From the NCBI GenBank assembly GCA_937880845.1, contig CALFLL010000034.1:1-64000 (forward strand): 64,000 nt of DNA, read 5' to 3'. This DNA is from an uncultured Drancourtella sp. (lineage in GTDB: Bacteria > Bacillota > Clostridia > Lachnospirales > Lachnospiraceae). A program made the translations under genes and the position numbers. Positions 1 through 7,870 of this stretch are shown here, in pieces (positions within the stretch are counted from its first letter, which is position 1; each line of letters starts with the position of its first letter). The notes under the pieces were generated by a model, which saw nothing but the letters and a program-made list of their open reading frames with translations, ran no database searches and was not told the origin of the DNA.

Positions 1-2
1 TT

Positions 3-95
3 TTGAAAGACGGTGTCATCCTGGGAGAACTGAAAGAAGAAGGAGACCAGAATGCTTTCTACCGGGAGATCATACAGAAAATGGCAGAATTGTAA
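3..95 (+). CDS. C-terminal end of a probable ABC transporter ATPase (partial)
   Basis: The window opens inside this gene; only its last 30 codons and the stop are visible. The tail contains the turn KDGVILGEL followed by a charged helix ending QKMAEL. I associate this layout with the extreme C-terminus of MacB/Bce-type ABC transporter ATP-binding subunits in Clostridia. No Walker or signature motif lies inside the window, so the call rests on this short tail only. It is followed after 15 bases by a small membrane protein, which would fit a transporter locus. Confidence 0.4.
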   Translation: MKDGVILGELKEEGDQNAFYREIIQKMAEL

Positions 96-110
96 AAGGG
101 GGAGTAAGAA

Positions 111-461
111 ATGAAAAAGGGAAGAAAGATTTCAAATATCGTTTTTGCTATTGACATGGTTTTAAACATTCTGATGCTGGCAGGAGCCGGAAAAGGTATC
201 CATTGGATGATTCAAGAGAATGCGTATGATATGTTTGTCTTTATGACATTGGTTACGTTAGTTCCGGCAATGTTCCTCATATGCCAGATCATCTATTTTA
301 TCGGTGTTCTCAGAAAAAGTGAGAATGCATACAGCCCTACAAAGATCATGTGTGTATTTTCCGTATTTGCAAAAGTATTCGTAGCGATTATTTTTGTCAT
401 CATGCAGATCGGCGGAGTCAATGTATGGAGTATGTTTAAAGAAATGGTAAGTGCTCTATAA
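111..461 (+). CDS. Small membrane protein of unknown function
   Basis: A 116-residue protein that I do not recognise. A short basic N-terminus (MKKGRK) precedes about three hydrophobic segments, near residues 9-27, 42-66 and 79-102, so it is predicted to sit in the cytoplasmic membrane with very short loops. The start is supported by a GGGGGAG ribosome binding site just upstream. It follows the probable ABC ATPase fragment by 15 bases and may be co-transcribed with it. It could be a small transporter partner or an orphan membrane protein; the sequence does not decide. Confidence 0.6.
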   Translation: MKKGRKISNIVFAIDMVLNILMLAGAGKGIHWMIQENAYDMFVFMTLVTLVPAMFLICQIIYFIGVLRKSENAYSPTKIMCVFSVFAKVFVAIIFVIMQIGGVNVWSMFKEMVSAL

Positions 462-529
462 AAGTTTTATAACTGTGATACAATAGAAGTATAAAATAAG
501 TAAAAAATGAAAAGGGGGAGTTGCCATAC

Positions 530-1756
530 ATGTGCGCGGTAATTTTTCATATTGATGTGAACTCGGCATATTTAAGCTGGACTGCGCTGGAATATCTGAA
601 AAAGGGAGAAGATGTGGATTTGCGGGAAATACCCTGTATTATCGGCGGAGACCAGAAGTCCCGCCATGGGGTAGTTCTCGCAAAATCTGTTCCTGCCAAA
701 AAATATGGAATCAAAACAGGGGAGCCGGTCATCAATGCCTTAAAGAAATGCCCTGATCTTAGGATGGAACCACCGGACCATAAAATGTATTCTCGTTACA
801 GCAGAAGATTGATGAATCTTTTAAAGGAGTATACTCCTGATATCGAGCAGCTTAGTATTGATGAGTGTTTCATGGATTTTACAGGGATTGCACACCGATA
901 TGCATCAGTTGTGGATGGAGCTTTTGAGATGAAAAACCGGATCAAAGAAGAACTTGGATTTACCGTCAATATCGGGATTTCCACAAATAAGCTGTTAGCA
1001 AAGATGGCGTCAGATTTTGAAAAGCCGGATAAAGTCCATACGTTGTTTCCGGAAGAAATCGGAGAAAAAATGTGGCCTCTTCCGGTGGCAGATTTATACA
1101 TGGCAGGACGGGCAAGTGTGGAGATACTGAAGAAACTGGAAATACGGACCATTGGGGAACTTGCAAAAGCAGATCCAAAATTTGTGGAGATTCATTTGAA
1201 AAGTCATGGAAGAACATTGTGGGAATTTGCCAATGGCAAGGGGGATGATGTAGTCAACTCTCACGAAGAAGAAGCAAAGGGAATCGGAAACTCCATTACC
1301 CTCTCTAAAGATGCAAAGACAAGAGAGGAAGCATTGCAGGTTCTTCTTACTTTATCGGAGAGCGTAGGAAAAAGACTGAGAAAAGCAGGGAAGAAAGCAG
1401 GGATGCTCAGTGTGGAAATCCGGTATTTTACCTTTCGGAACGTATCCCATCAGACACAGCTTATAAAGGCTGTACAGGCAGATAGTGTGATTTACAAACA
1501 TGCAGTCAGACTTTTCGATGAGTTATGGAATGGAGATCCGGTGCGTCTTCTTGGAATTCGGACGTCCAAACTGGAAGAAGAGAGTGCTCCGGAGCAAATG
1601 AACCTGTTTGATTATGTCAAAGAAACACAAAAAGACAAAAAACATCAAAAACTGGATCAGGCACTGGATGAGATCAAGAAAAAGTTTGGAGAAGATGCAG
1701 TAATGCGGGCAGCGTTTTTGAAAAGCGAAGATACAAAAGATGGGGATAGCGTTTGA
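530..1756 (+). CDS. dinB: DNA polymerase IV (Y-family translesion polymerase)
   Basis: This is a Y-family, error-prone translesion polymerase. The N-terminus has the family's first metal-binding stretch HIDVNSAYLSW, and SIDECFMD near residue 110 carries the catalytic Asp-Glu pair. Helix-hairpin-helix and little-finger regions follow, and QMNLFDY near the C-terminus is a classical beta-clamp-binding motif. I take the ATG at 530 as the start: the GGGGGAG site at 514-520 gives it a normal 9-base spacing, whereas the in-frame TTG at 521 would abut that site. Length is about 408 residues, usual for DinB. The stop codon lies inside the -35 box of the next operon's promoter. Confidence 0.95.
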   Translation: MCAVIFHIDVNSAYLSWTALEYLKKGEDVDLREIPCIIGGDQKSRHGVVLAKSVPAKKYGIKTGEPVINALKKCPDLRMEPPDHKMYSRYSRRLMNLLKEYTPDIEQLSIDECFMDFTGIAHRYASVVDGAFEMKNRIKEELGFTVNIGISTNKLLAKMASDFEKPDKVHTLFPEEIGEKMWPLPVADLYMAGRASVEILKKLEIRTIGELAKADPKFVEIHLKSHGRTLWEFANGKGDDVVNSHEEEAKGIGNSITLSKDAKTREEALQVLLTLSESVGKRLRKAGKKAGMLSVEIRYFTFRNVSHQTQLIKAVQADSVIYKHAVRLFDELWNGDPVRLLGIRTSKLEEESAPEQMNLFDYVKETQKDKKHQKLDQALDEIKKKFGEDAVMRAAFLKSEDTKDGDSV

Positions 1757-1781
1757 CATGGTTTTGGGACAGAGTTATAAT
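1753..1781 (+). promoter_or_regulatory. Consensus sigma-A promoter of the ATP-grasp/racemase/Mur ligase operon
   Basis: TTGACA (1753-1758) and TATAAT (1776-1781) are both perfect consensus hexamers and are separated by exactly 17 bases. The -35 box contains the dinB stop codon. The downstream gene starts about 38 bases after the -10 box with a good ribosome binding site. This predicts strong constitutive transcription of the 1819-5309 operon. Confidence 0.85.
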
Positions 1782-1818
1782 AAAACGACGTGAAAAATGA
1801 GAAAAGAGGAAAGAAACC

Positions 1819-3030
1819 ATGGAATTTGTTCAGAGAGAATTCATACCGGTGCTGCTTGGAGGGGATATCAATACCTACAGTGTAGCAAGAGCATTTTATG
1901 AGCAGTACAAGGTGAAAACATATATTTTCGGAAAATTTCCGACAGGACCAAGCTATCAAAGTAAGATCATCGAATATCATGCAAATCCGAAGATTGATAC
2001 CGATGATTTTTTCTTAAAAACAGTAAATACATTTGCAAAAAAACATAAAGATAAAAAGATCGTGCTCATCGGATGCGGTGACAGTTATGTGGCATTGATC
2101 AGCAAGCACAAAGCAGAACTAGAAGAAAATATCATTGCACCTTACATTGACTTTGATCTGATGAACAGTCTGCAGCAAAAGGAAACATTTTACAAGCTGT
2201 GTGAAAAGCACGGCGTGGATTATCCGGGAACTTTTGTATATAAAAACGGGATGTCCATGGATTTTGAAATCAATTTTCCGTACCCGGTGATTTTAAAACC
2301 GTCCGACAGTATCAAATACTGGGAGCATCCGTTTGATACACAGAAGAAAGTCTATACCATCGAAAACAGAAAAGAACTGGAAAAAGTAATTGGAGAAATC
2401 TATGGGGCTGGATACGACGACGACCTGATTATCCAGGATATGATTCCGGGGAATGACGAATATATGCGTGTGCTTACTTCTTATTCCGACAAAAACGGAA
2501 AAGTAAAAATGATGTGCCTGGGACATGTACTGTTGGAGGAGCATACACCACACGGACTCGGTAATCATGCCATCATCATTACAGAACCAAACGAAAGCCT
2601 GATGAAGCATGTAAAAAATCTTCTGGAAGATCTTCATTATGTAGGATTTTCCAATTTTGATATCAAGTACGACAGAAGAGACGGAAAATATAAATTCTTT
2701 GAGATTAACACACGACAGGGACGAAGTAACTACTATGTGACCGGTTCCGGATTTAATGTTGCAAAATATATTGTAGAAGAATATGTATACGGAAAAGAAT
2801 TGAAGTTTGAAACGGCAAAAGAAGAGCATCTTTGGATGGTCGTTCCGAGAATGGTAGCGTATAAATATGTAAAAGATCCAAAATCAAAAGCAACCATGAA
2901 AAGACTGATAAAAGAAGGGAAAATGGTCAACCCTGTATTTAAGAAAGGCGATTTTACATGGAACCGTTTCCTCAGAATGGTTCGTACCCATTTCAGTCAT
3001 ATTGTGAAATTCAAAAAATATTACAGTTAA
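1819..3030 (+). CDS. ATP-grasp carboxylate-amine ligase, candidate D-aspartate ligase
   Basis: A 403-residue ATP-grasp ligase of the type seen in D-aspartate ligases such as Enterococcus faecium Asl. It has an N-terminal nucleotide-binding-like segment (IPVLLGGDINTYSVARAF), a central ATP-grasp region (PVILKPSDS, then the strand LIIQDMIPG) and the metal-binding end FFEINTRQGRSN near residue 294. ATP-grasp enzymes activate a carboxylate as acyl phosphate and join it to an amine. An Asp/Glu racemase and a MurE-like ligase follow directly. In E. faecium a D-Asp ligase and racemase pair adds D-Asp to the peptidoglycan stem lysine, so D-amino-acid branching of the stem peptide is the inferred role. 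The substrate is not proven from sequence. Confidence 0.75.
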   Translation: MEFVQREFIPVLLGGDINTYSVARAFYEQYKVKTYIFGKFPTGPSYQSKIIEYHANPKIDTDDFFLKTVNTFAKKHKDKKIVLIGCGDSYVALISKHKAELEENIIAPYIDFDLMNSLQQKETFYKLCEKHGVDYPGTFVYKNGMSMDFEINFPYPVILKPSDSIKYWEHPFDTQKKVYTIENRKELEKVIGEIYGAGYDDDLIIQDMIPGNDEYMRVLTSYSDKNGKVKMMCLGHVLLEEHTPHGLGNHAIIITEPNESLMKHVKNLLEDLHYVGFSNFDIKYDRRDGKYKFFEINTRQGRSNYYVTGSGFNVAKYIVEEYVYGKELKFETAKEEHLWMVVPRMVAYKYVKDPKSKATMKRLIKEGKMVNPVFKKGDFTWNRFLRMVRTHFSHIVKFKKYYS

Positions 3031-3063
3031 CGGAAAAGGTCGGACAAAAGACCGGGAGGGACT

Positions 3064-3765
3064 ATGAAAAAACGATTAGGGGTTATCGGAGGAATGGGAC
3101 CGGAGGCGACTGCCTACTTTTATGAGGAAGTCATCCGGCATACAAAAGCCGAGAGTGATCAGGAGCATATTGATATGACCATTTTAAGTCATGCCACTAT
3201 GCCGGACCGTACAAAAGCAATCATAAGCGGTGATGACAGGGAACTTTTAGAGGCCATGAAAGAAGATGTACAGGCACTGGAAATGATGAAGGTTTCCAAT
3301 ATCGCCATACCGTGCAATACATCTCACTTTTTTTATGATGATATTCAGGCTATGACAACGACACCGATCATCCATATGCCAAGAGAAGCGGTGCGTTATG
3401 CCAAAGAGCATTACGAGAATGTAAAAAAAATCGGGATCATGGGAACAGACGGAACCATCCGATCCGGGATTTATCATAAAGAGTGTGAAAGGCTTGGAAT
3501 TGAAGCGGTGGCACCGTCGGAAAAGAGACAGAAAGATGTGATGTCGTTGATCTATGACGATGTAAAAGCGGGGAAAAAGGGAGATTACCAGAAGTTTGAA
3601 AGAACAATGGAGGAATTCATCAAGAAAGATTGCGATGTGGTTATTCTTGCCTGTACGGAAATTTCCGTATTTAAAAAAGATCATGTCCTTCCGGCAATCT
3701 GTCTGGATGCGATGGACGTTCTGATCCGGGAATCCGTTTTACGTTCCGGCGCAGAGTACAAATAA
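3064..3765 (+). CDS. Aspartate/glutamate racemase family protein
   Basis: A 233-residue PLP-independent amino acid racemase. It opens with the family motif LGVIGGMGPEAT. The two catalytic cysteines are in place: Cys84 in IPCNTSHFF and Cys197 in ACTEISVF, which act as the paired acid/base of aspartate and glutamate racemases. It lies 33 bases after the ATP-grasp ligase and 20 bases before the Mur ligase, in one apparent operon. The likely job is to supply the D-amino acid (D-Asp most probable) for the ligase upstream. Glutamate racemase (MurI) is less likely, because the motifs fit the RacD/YgeA branch better. Confidence 0.85.
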   Translation: MKKRLGVIGGMGPEATAYFYEEVIRHTKAESDQEHIDMTILSHATMPDRTKAIISGDDRELLEAMKEDVQALEMMKVSNIAIPCNTSHFFYDDIQAMTTTPIIHMPREAVRYAKEHYENVKKIGIMGTDGTIRSGIYHKECERLGIEAVAPSEKRQKDVMSLIYDDVKAGKKGDYQKFERTMEEFIKKDCDVVILACTEISVFKKDHVLPAICLDAMDVLIRESVLRSGAEYK

Positions 3766-3785
3766 AGTCAAAAAGGAGAACACAG

Positions 3786-5309
3786 ATGGCACAGATGAAA
3801 AGCTATACACTGAAACAGTATGCGGACCTGCTTGAACAAAATGATCTGCTTCTTTGCTCAGAATTATACGGGCAGGAAGAAAAAGAAGCATATATACTGA
3901 CATACGATTCAAGAGAAGTAAAGGCAGATACGATTTTTATTTGTAAAGGGGCAGCATTTAAAGCGGAATATTTAGAAAGTGCTGTGGAAAAAGGAGCAAT
4001 CCTTTATATCAGTGAGAAAACATATGAACTGAAAAAAGAAGTTCCGCACCTGATTGTAAAAGATATCCGAAAAGCCATGCCGATACTGGCTGATTTCTTT
4101 TATAATTCTGCATGGGAAGATTTGACGGTGATCGGTGTGGGAGGAACGAAAGGAAAATCTACTTCCGCCTACTATATGAAAGCAATCGTAGACGATTACA
4201 TGGAGTCACTTGGAGAAAAAGAAAGCGCGGTGATTTCTTCCATTGATATTTATGATGGTGTAAGTCGTGTGGAATCCCATATCACAACACCGGAAGCGGT
4301 AGAATTGCAAAGACATTTCCGAAATGCCGTAAAAAGCGGGATTCGGTTTGTGGAAATGGAAGTATCCAGCCAGGCACTGAAATACAACCGTGTGGACAAC
4401 CTGATTTTTGATGTGGGAATCTTCCTGAATATTTCAGAAGACCATATCAGTCCTATTGAGCACCCTGATTTTCAGGATTACTTTGAATCAAAAATGAAAA
4501 TGTTTGCTCAGACAAAACATGCGGTGGTGAATCTGGACGCCGATTTTTCCGATAAAGTGCTGGAAGCCGCAAAAGCGGCAGAGGATTTTGTAACCTTTAG
4601 CCGCATTGACGAAAGTGCAGACTATTATGGATATAATATCCGCAAAGAAGGACATGAAACGTTATTCTCCGTGAGAGGAAAAGAGTTCGACGAAGAGTTT
4701 GTCCTCACGATGCCGGGGCTGTTTAATGTAGAAAATGCCCTTGCAGTCATCGCTGCGGCGGATATTCTTCACATTCCGATGAAGTTTATCCGTTCCGGAT
4801 TAAGAAGAGCACGTTCCAGCGGACGTATGGAACTGTATGCAAGCAAAGATAAAAAAATCATCGCAGTAGTAGACTATGCTCACAATAAGCTGAGTTTTGA
4901 AAAACTGTTTTCTTCCACAAAAGAAGAATATCCGGATTATGCGATTGTTTCGATTTTTGGCTGCCCGGGGAAAAAAGCTTATATCAGAAGAAAAGATCTG
5001 GGAACGATCGCAGGAAAATATGCGAAGAAAGTATATCTGGCTGCCGAAGATCCGGGATATGAGCCGGTAGAAGATATTTCCAGGGACATTGCACAGTATG
5101 TAGAAGCACAGAACTGTCCGTATGACATGATCGAGGACCGCGGAGAAGCCATTCGTACCGCTATCGAAGAGGCAGACGAAAAGACAATTCTCCTCATTAC
5201 AGGAAAAGGAAATGAAACAAGACAGAAGTACGGATGTGAATATTTGGACTGTCCGTCTGATGTGGAATATGTGAAAAAATATTTAGAAGAATATGATCAG
5301 AAGCATTAA
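3786..5309 (+). CDS. MurE-like Mur ligase with atypical substrate motif
   Basis: A 507-residue Mur ligase family protein. The ATP site reads GVGGTKGKSTS, with Ser where MurE usually has Thr-Thr after the P-loop Lys. MEVSSQAL, NISEDH and VVDYAHN are recognisable MurE-type motifs. At the position where MurE carries its amino-acid selecting motif (DNPR in meso-DAP enzymes), this protein has AEDPGYEP near residues 420-427, so it lacks the Arg that binds DAP. It is the third gene of a unit with an ATP-grasp ligase and an Asp/Glu racemase. Inference: it adds a different amino acid to a UDP-MurNAc or related intermediate. It could also be a divergent housekeeping MurE. Confidence 0.8.
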   Translation: MAQMKSYTLKQYADLLEQNDLLLCSELYGQEEKEAYILTYDSREVKADTIFICKGAAFKAEYLESAVEKGAILYISEKTYELKKEVPHLIVKDIRKAMPILADFFYNSAWEDLTVIGVGGTKGKSTSAYYMKAIVDDYMESLGEKESAVISSIDIYDGVSRVESHITTPEAVELQRHFRNAVKSGIRFVEMEVSSQALKYNRVDNLIFDVGIFLNISEDHISPIEHPDFQDYFESKMKMFAQTKHAVVNLDADFSDKVLEAAKAAEDFVTFSRIDESADYYGYNIRKEGHETLFSVRGKEFDEEFVLTMPGLFNVENALAVIAAADILHIPMKFIRSGLRRARSSGRMELYASKDKKIIAVVDYAHNKLSFEKLFSSTKEEYPDYAIVSIFGCPGKKAYIRRKDLGTIAGKYAKKVYLAAEDPGYEPVEDISRDIAQYVEAQNCPYDMIEDRGEAIRTAIEEADEKTILLITGKGNETRQKYGCEYLDCPSDVEYVKKYLEEYDQKH

Positions 5310-5350
5310 AAAATACCGGGAGGAACCAACAAGGTTCTTTCCGGTATTTT
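5308..5350. terminator. Bidirectional terminator between Mur ligase and arginase-family gene
   Basis: An inverted repeat pairs AAAATACCGG...GGAACC with GGTTCTTTCCGGTATTTT around a short AACAA loop. A-tracts on one side and T-tracts on the other let it work for both convergent genes. It ends 5 bases before the stop of the reverse-strand gene. Confidence 0.8.
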
Positions 5351-5354
5351 GCAC

Positions 5355-6221
5355 TTATTTTCTTTCCGCATGTGTGAGAAAGTCAACAAATTCGGAAACG
5401 AAATCGGCTGTTTTGTTGTCTTTATCAAACTTATGATTGAATTCTACGATATCATAAGAAATGATAGGAAGTGCTTTCATTAAAGTACCAAAGGTTTGAT
5501 AAATTTCGTCCGGTGTAAATCCTCCCGGTACCGGAACGGATACTCCGGGTAAAATGGAAGGATCTACGGCGTCAATATCAAAACTCAAATGAATATGGTT
5601 CAGATGAGAAAGATAAGAAACCGTTTCATCAAGGCACTGCCGTAATCCCTTTTGGCAGATATCCTCATAAGTATAGAAGCGGATATTCAGCTTTTTCAAA
5701 ATTTCAAGTTCAGGCGGATCGATATCACGAAGACCAAGATAAACAATATTTTCCGGTTTTAATTTCGGTTCGTCTGTCAGGAAATGTGTCAGTTTCGGCT
5801 CGCCAAGTCCAAGCAGGGAAGAAACGGGAATGCCGTGGATATTTTGAGAAACGGTTGTTTCATCTGTATTGATATCTGCATGGGCGTCGATATAGATCAT
5901 ACCGATGTCTTCCTGATGAGTTGCTTTTGTATATGCACTGGCTGCAGAGGCGGTTGCCATGACAATACTGTGATCACCGCCTACAAAAAGAGGTGTGTTT
6001 CCTGTTTCAAATATAGAATACATATACTCTGCAATGTTCCGGCATGTGGCGGTTACTGTATTTAAATTTTTCAGTTTCACACAAGGATCTTCTTCCATGA
6101 TGATTTCCGGAATCTTTACCATTTTCAGATTGTCGTAATGTGTCCTTAAATAATCAAGACTGTCTTTTAATCCTTCCGCACAGACTCCGTGGTGCATCGG
6201 ACATCCAAAAATACTGAACAT
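5355..6221 (-). CDS. Arginase/agmatinase family ureohydrolase
   Basis: A 288-residue manganese-dependent ureohydrolase. The metal ligands are visible in GGDHS, IDAHAD and SFDIDAVDP, in that order. These enzymes hydrolyse guanidino compounds (arginine, agmatine or formiminoglutamate) to urea or formamide plus an amine. Overall layout and length suit the arginase branch, but the substrate cannot be fixed by eye. I place the start at the ATG ending at 6221, with GGAGGG five bases upstream. An in-frame TTG 12 bases earlier overlaps that ribosome binding site and is rejected. It is a single gene with its own promoter, convergent with the Mur ligase operon. Confidence 0.85.
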   Translation of the reverse strand: MFSIFGCPMHHGVCAEGLKDSLDYLRTHYDNLKMVKIPEIIMEEDPCVKLKNLNTVTATCRNIAEYMYSIFETGNTPLFVGGDHSIVMATASAASAYTKATHQEDIGMIYIDAHADINTDETTVSQNIHGIPVSSLLGLGEPKLTHFLTDEPKLKPENIVYLGLRDIDPPELEILKKLNIRFYTYEDICQKGLRQCLDETVSYLSHLNHIHLSFDIDAVDPSILPGVSVPVPGGFTPDEIYQTFGTLMKALPIISYDIVEFNHKFDKDNKTADFVSEFVDFLTHAERK

Positions 6222-6259
6222 AATACCCTCCAATGAACATAAATTTTTGTGTAGACATT

Positions 6260-6288
6260 AGTATAGCACGAAGAAGGTAAAAAGACAA
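6260..6288 (-). promoter_or_regulatory. Promoter of the arginase-family gene
   Basis: On the reverse strand TTGTCT (6283-6288) and TATACT (6260-6265) are 17 bases apart. The -10 box lies about 38 bases upstream of the proposed start codon. It is back to back with the forward promoter of murE. Confidence 0.65.
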
Positions 6289-6308
6289 GATTTGCGGAAA
6301 TGATACGG

Positions 6309-6338
6309 TTGGCGAAAAGTAACAATTTATGCTATGAT
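6309..6338 (+). promoter_or_regulatory. Promoter of the murE-priA operon
   Basis: TTGGCG (6309-6314) and TATGAT (6333-6338) are separated by 18 bases. Transcription would begin near 6345. This makes the ATG at 6383 a normal start with a short leader and argues against the TTG at 6347. Confidence 0.6.
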
Positions 6339-6382
6339 TACTTATATTGATAGTAAGAATAAACGGAAAGTATGCAGGTATA

Positions 6383-7870
6383 ATGAGATTATCCGATCTT
6401 CTTTGTGGAGTGGAGTGTGAAGTGTTCCACAGACAAAAGAAACTTTCAGAGATTGAGATAAGCGGAATATGCAGTAATTCCGGTTTGGCACAAAAGGACA
6501 GTCTGTTTGTCTGTATCAGAGGAAGCGTTCTGAATGGGATTGATTATGCAAAGGAAGCAATCCAAAAGGGAGCGTCGGCAATACTTGCGGCAAAGGAAGA
6601 AGAGGAGAAACTTAAAGAAATACTGAAAGCATACCGGGACTGTACAGGAATTCTTGTAAAGGATGAACGAAAGGTCCTTGCCTTACTGTCAGCAGAATAT
6701 GAAGGATACCCACAGAGGAAACTGAAGCTGATCGGAGTCACAGGGACAAAAGGAAAAACGACGACTGTTTCCATGATCTGGAAGATCCTGTCAGAAGCAG
6801 GGATCAAAACCGGAATGATCGGCACCATTGAACAATATGACGGAGAGAAACATATTCCTTCCGCGTGTACCACGCCGGATGCAATCAGTCTGCACAAAAG
6901 TTTTCGACGCATGGCAGATAACGGATGTAAAGTCTGTGTGATGGAGGTGTCTTCTCAGGCATTGAAGTTAAAACGGACATATGGCATCGAATATGAGATC
7001 GGTGTATTCCTGAATTTAGGAAAAGACCACATCAGTGCATTGGAACATGCAAATATGGAGGAATATATGACGTGTAAACGGAAATTGTTTTTGCAAAGCA
7101 AGACGGGGATTGGAAATATGGATGATCCGTATTATGTACAGATGTTTCGGGATACGCCTTGCAGGAAAAAAAGTTTCGGGATTTACCGTGGGGACATTCA
7201 GGCAGAAGAAATCCATACAGATCAATGGTTCCATGGTAATCCCGGAGTTTCTTTCCGAGCAGACGGAGTGACCTATGAACTTCCGATACCGGGACGGTTT
7301 ACGGTCTATAATGCACTTGCCGCCATTTCCGTGTGCAGGGAACTTGGAATTGCAAAAGAGATGATAAGAAGGGTATTGGAAACATTTACGGTTCGTGGAA
7401 GGATGCAGTTTTTTGATATCCCAAAGGGTGGGAAAGCAGTCATTGATTATGCTCATAACGCCATGAGTTTAAAAAGTACGCTGGAAACGCTCAGAGCCTA
7501 TCACCCTCAGAGACTGATTACGGTGTTTGGATGCGGAGGGAACAGAGATCCGGCAAGAAGAACAGAGATGGGGAAAGTATCAGGCATTCTTTCCGATTTT
7601 ACGATCATTACTTCCGATAATCCGAGATGGGAAGAGCCGGAAACGATCATGGATGAGATTGAAAAAGGTGTTGAGATGGCAAACGGAGTCTGTCTGCGTA
7701 TCAAAGACCGGAAAGAAGCGGTCTTTTATGCCATTGAGATGGCAAAAGAAGGAGATTTGATCGTCATAGCCGGAAAAGGCCATGAAACCTATCAGGAAAT
7801 CAGGGGAACCAAATATAAAATGGATGAACAGGAATTGGTAAAGGAAGCATGTACGCACAAATTATTATAG
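6383..7870 (+). CDS. murE: UDP-MurNAc-tripeptide synthetase, meso-DAP type
   Basis: A 495-residue Mur ligase that adds the third stem-peptide residue to UDP-MurNAc-Ala-Glu in the cytoplasm. It shows the P-loop GVTGTKGKTTT, MEVSSQAL and VIDYAHNAMS. The motif DNPR at residues 412-415 in SDNPRWEEP is the established signature for meso-diaminopimelate selection. The N-terminus MRLSDLL matches MurE proteins, so I start at 6383; the promoter just upstream would make the TTG at 6347 nearly leaderless. Its end overlaps priA by 22 bases, indicating co-transcription. It lies outside a dcw-type cluster. With the atypical Mur ligase at 3786 the window holds two different MurE-family enzymes. Confidence 0.88.
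   Translation: MRLSDLLCGVECEVFHRQKKLSEIEISGICSNSGLAQKDSLFVCIRGSVLNGIDYAKEAIQKGASAILAAKEEEEKLKEILKAYRDCTGILVKDERKVLALLSAEYEGYPQRKLKLIGVTGTKGKTTTVSMIWKILSEAGIKTGMIGTIEQYDGEKHIPSACTTPDAISLHKSFRRMADNGCKVCVMEVSSQALKLKRTYGIEYEIGVFLNLGKDHISALEHANMEEYMTCKRKLFLQSKTGIGNMDDPYYVQMFRDTPCRKKSFGIYRGDIQAEEIHTDQWFHGNPGVSFRADGVTYELPIPGRFTVYNALAAISVCRELGIAKEMIRRVLETFTVRGRMQFFDIPKGGKAVIDYAHNAMSLKSTLETLRAYHPQRLITVFGCGGNRDPARRTEMGKVSGILSDFTIITSDNPRWEEPETIMDEIEKGVEMANGVCLRIKDRKEAVFYAIEMAKEGDLIVIAGKGHETYQEIRGTKYKMDEQELVKEACTHKLL

Noticed and set aside
6347..6382. TTG start extending murE by 12 residues
   Set aside because: It would start at about the predicted transcript start without a ribosome binding site; the ATG at 6383 gives the usual MurE N-terminus.
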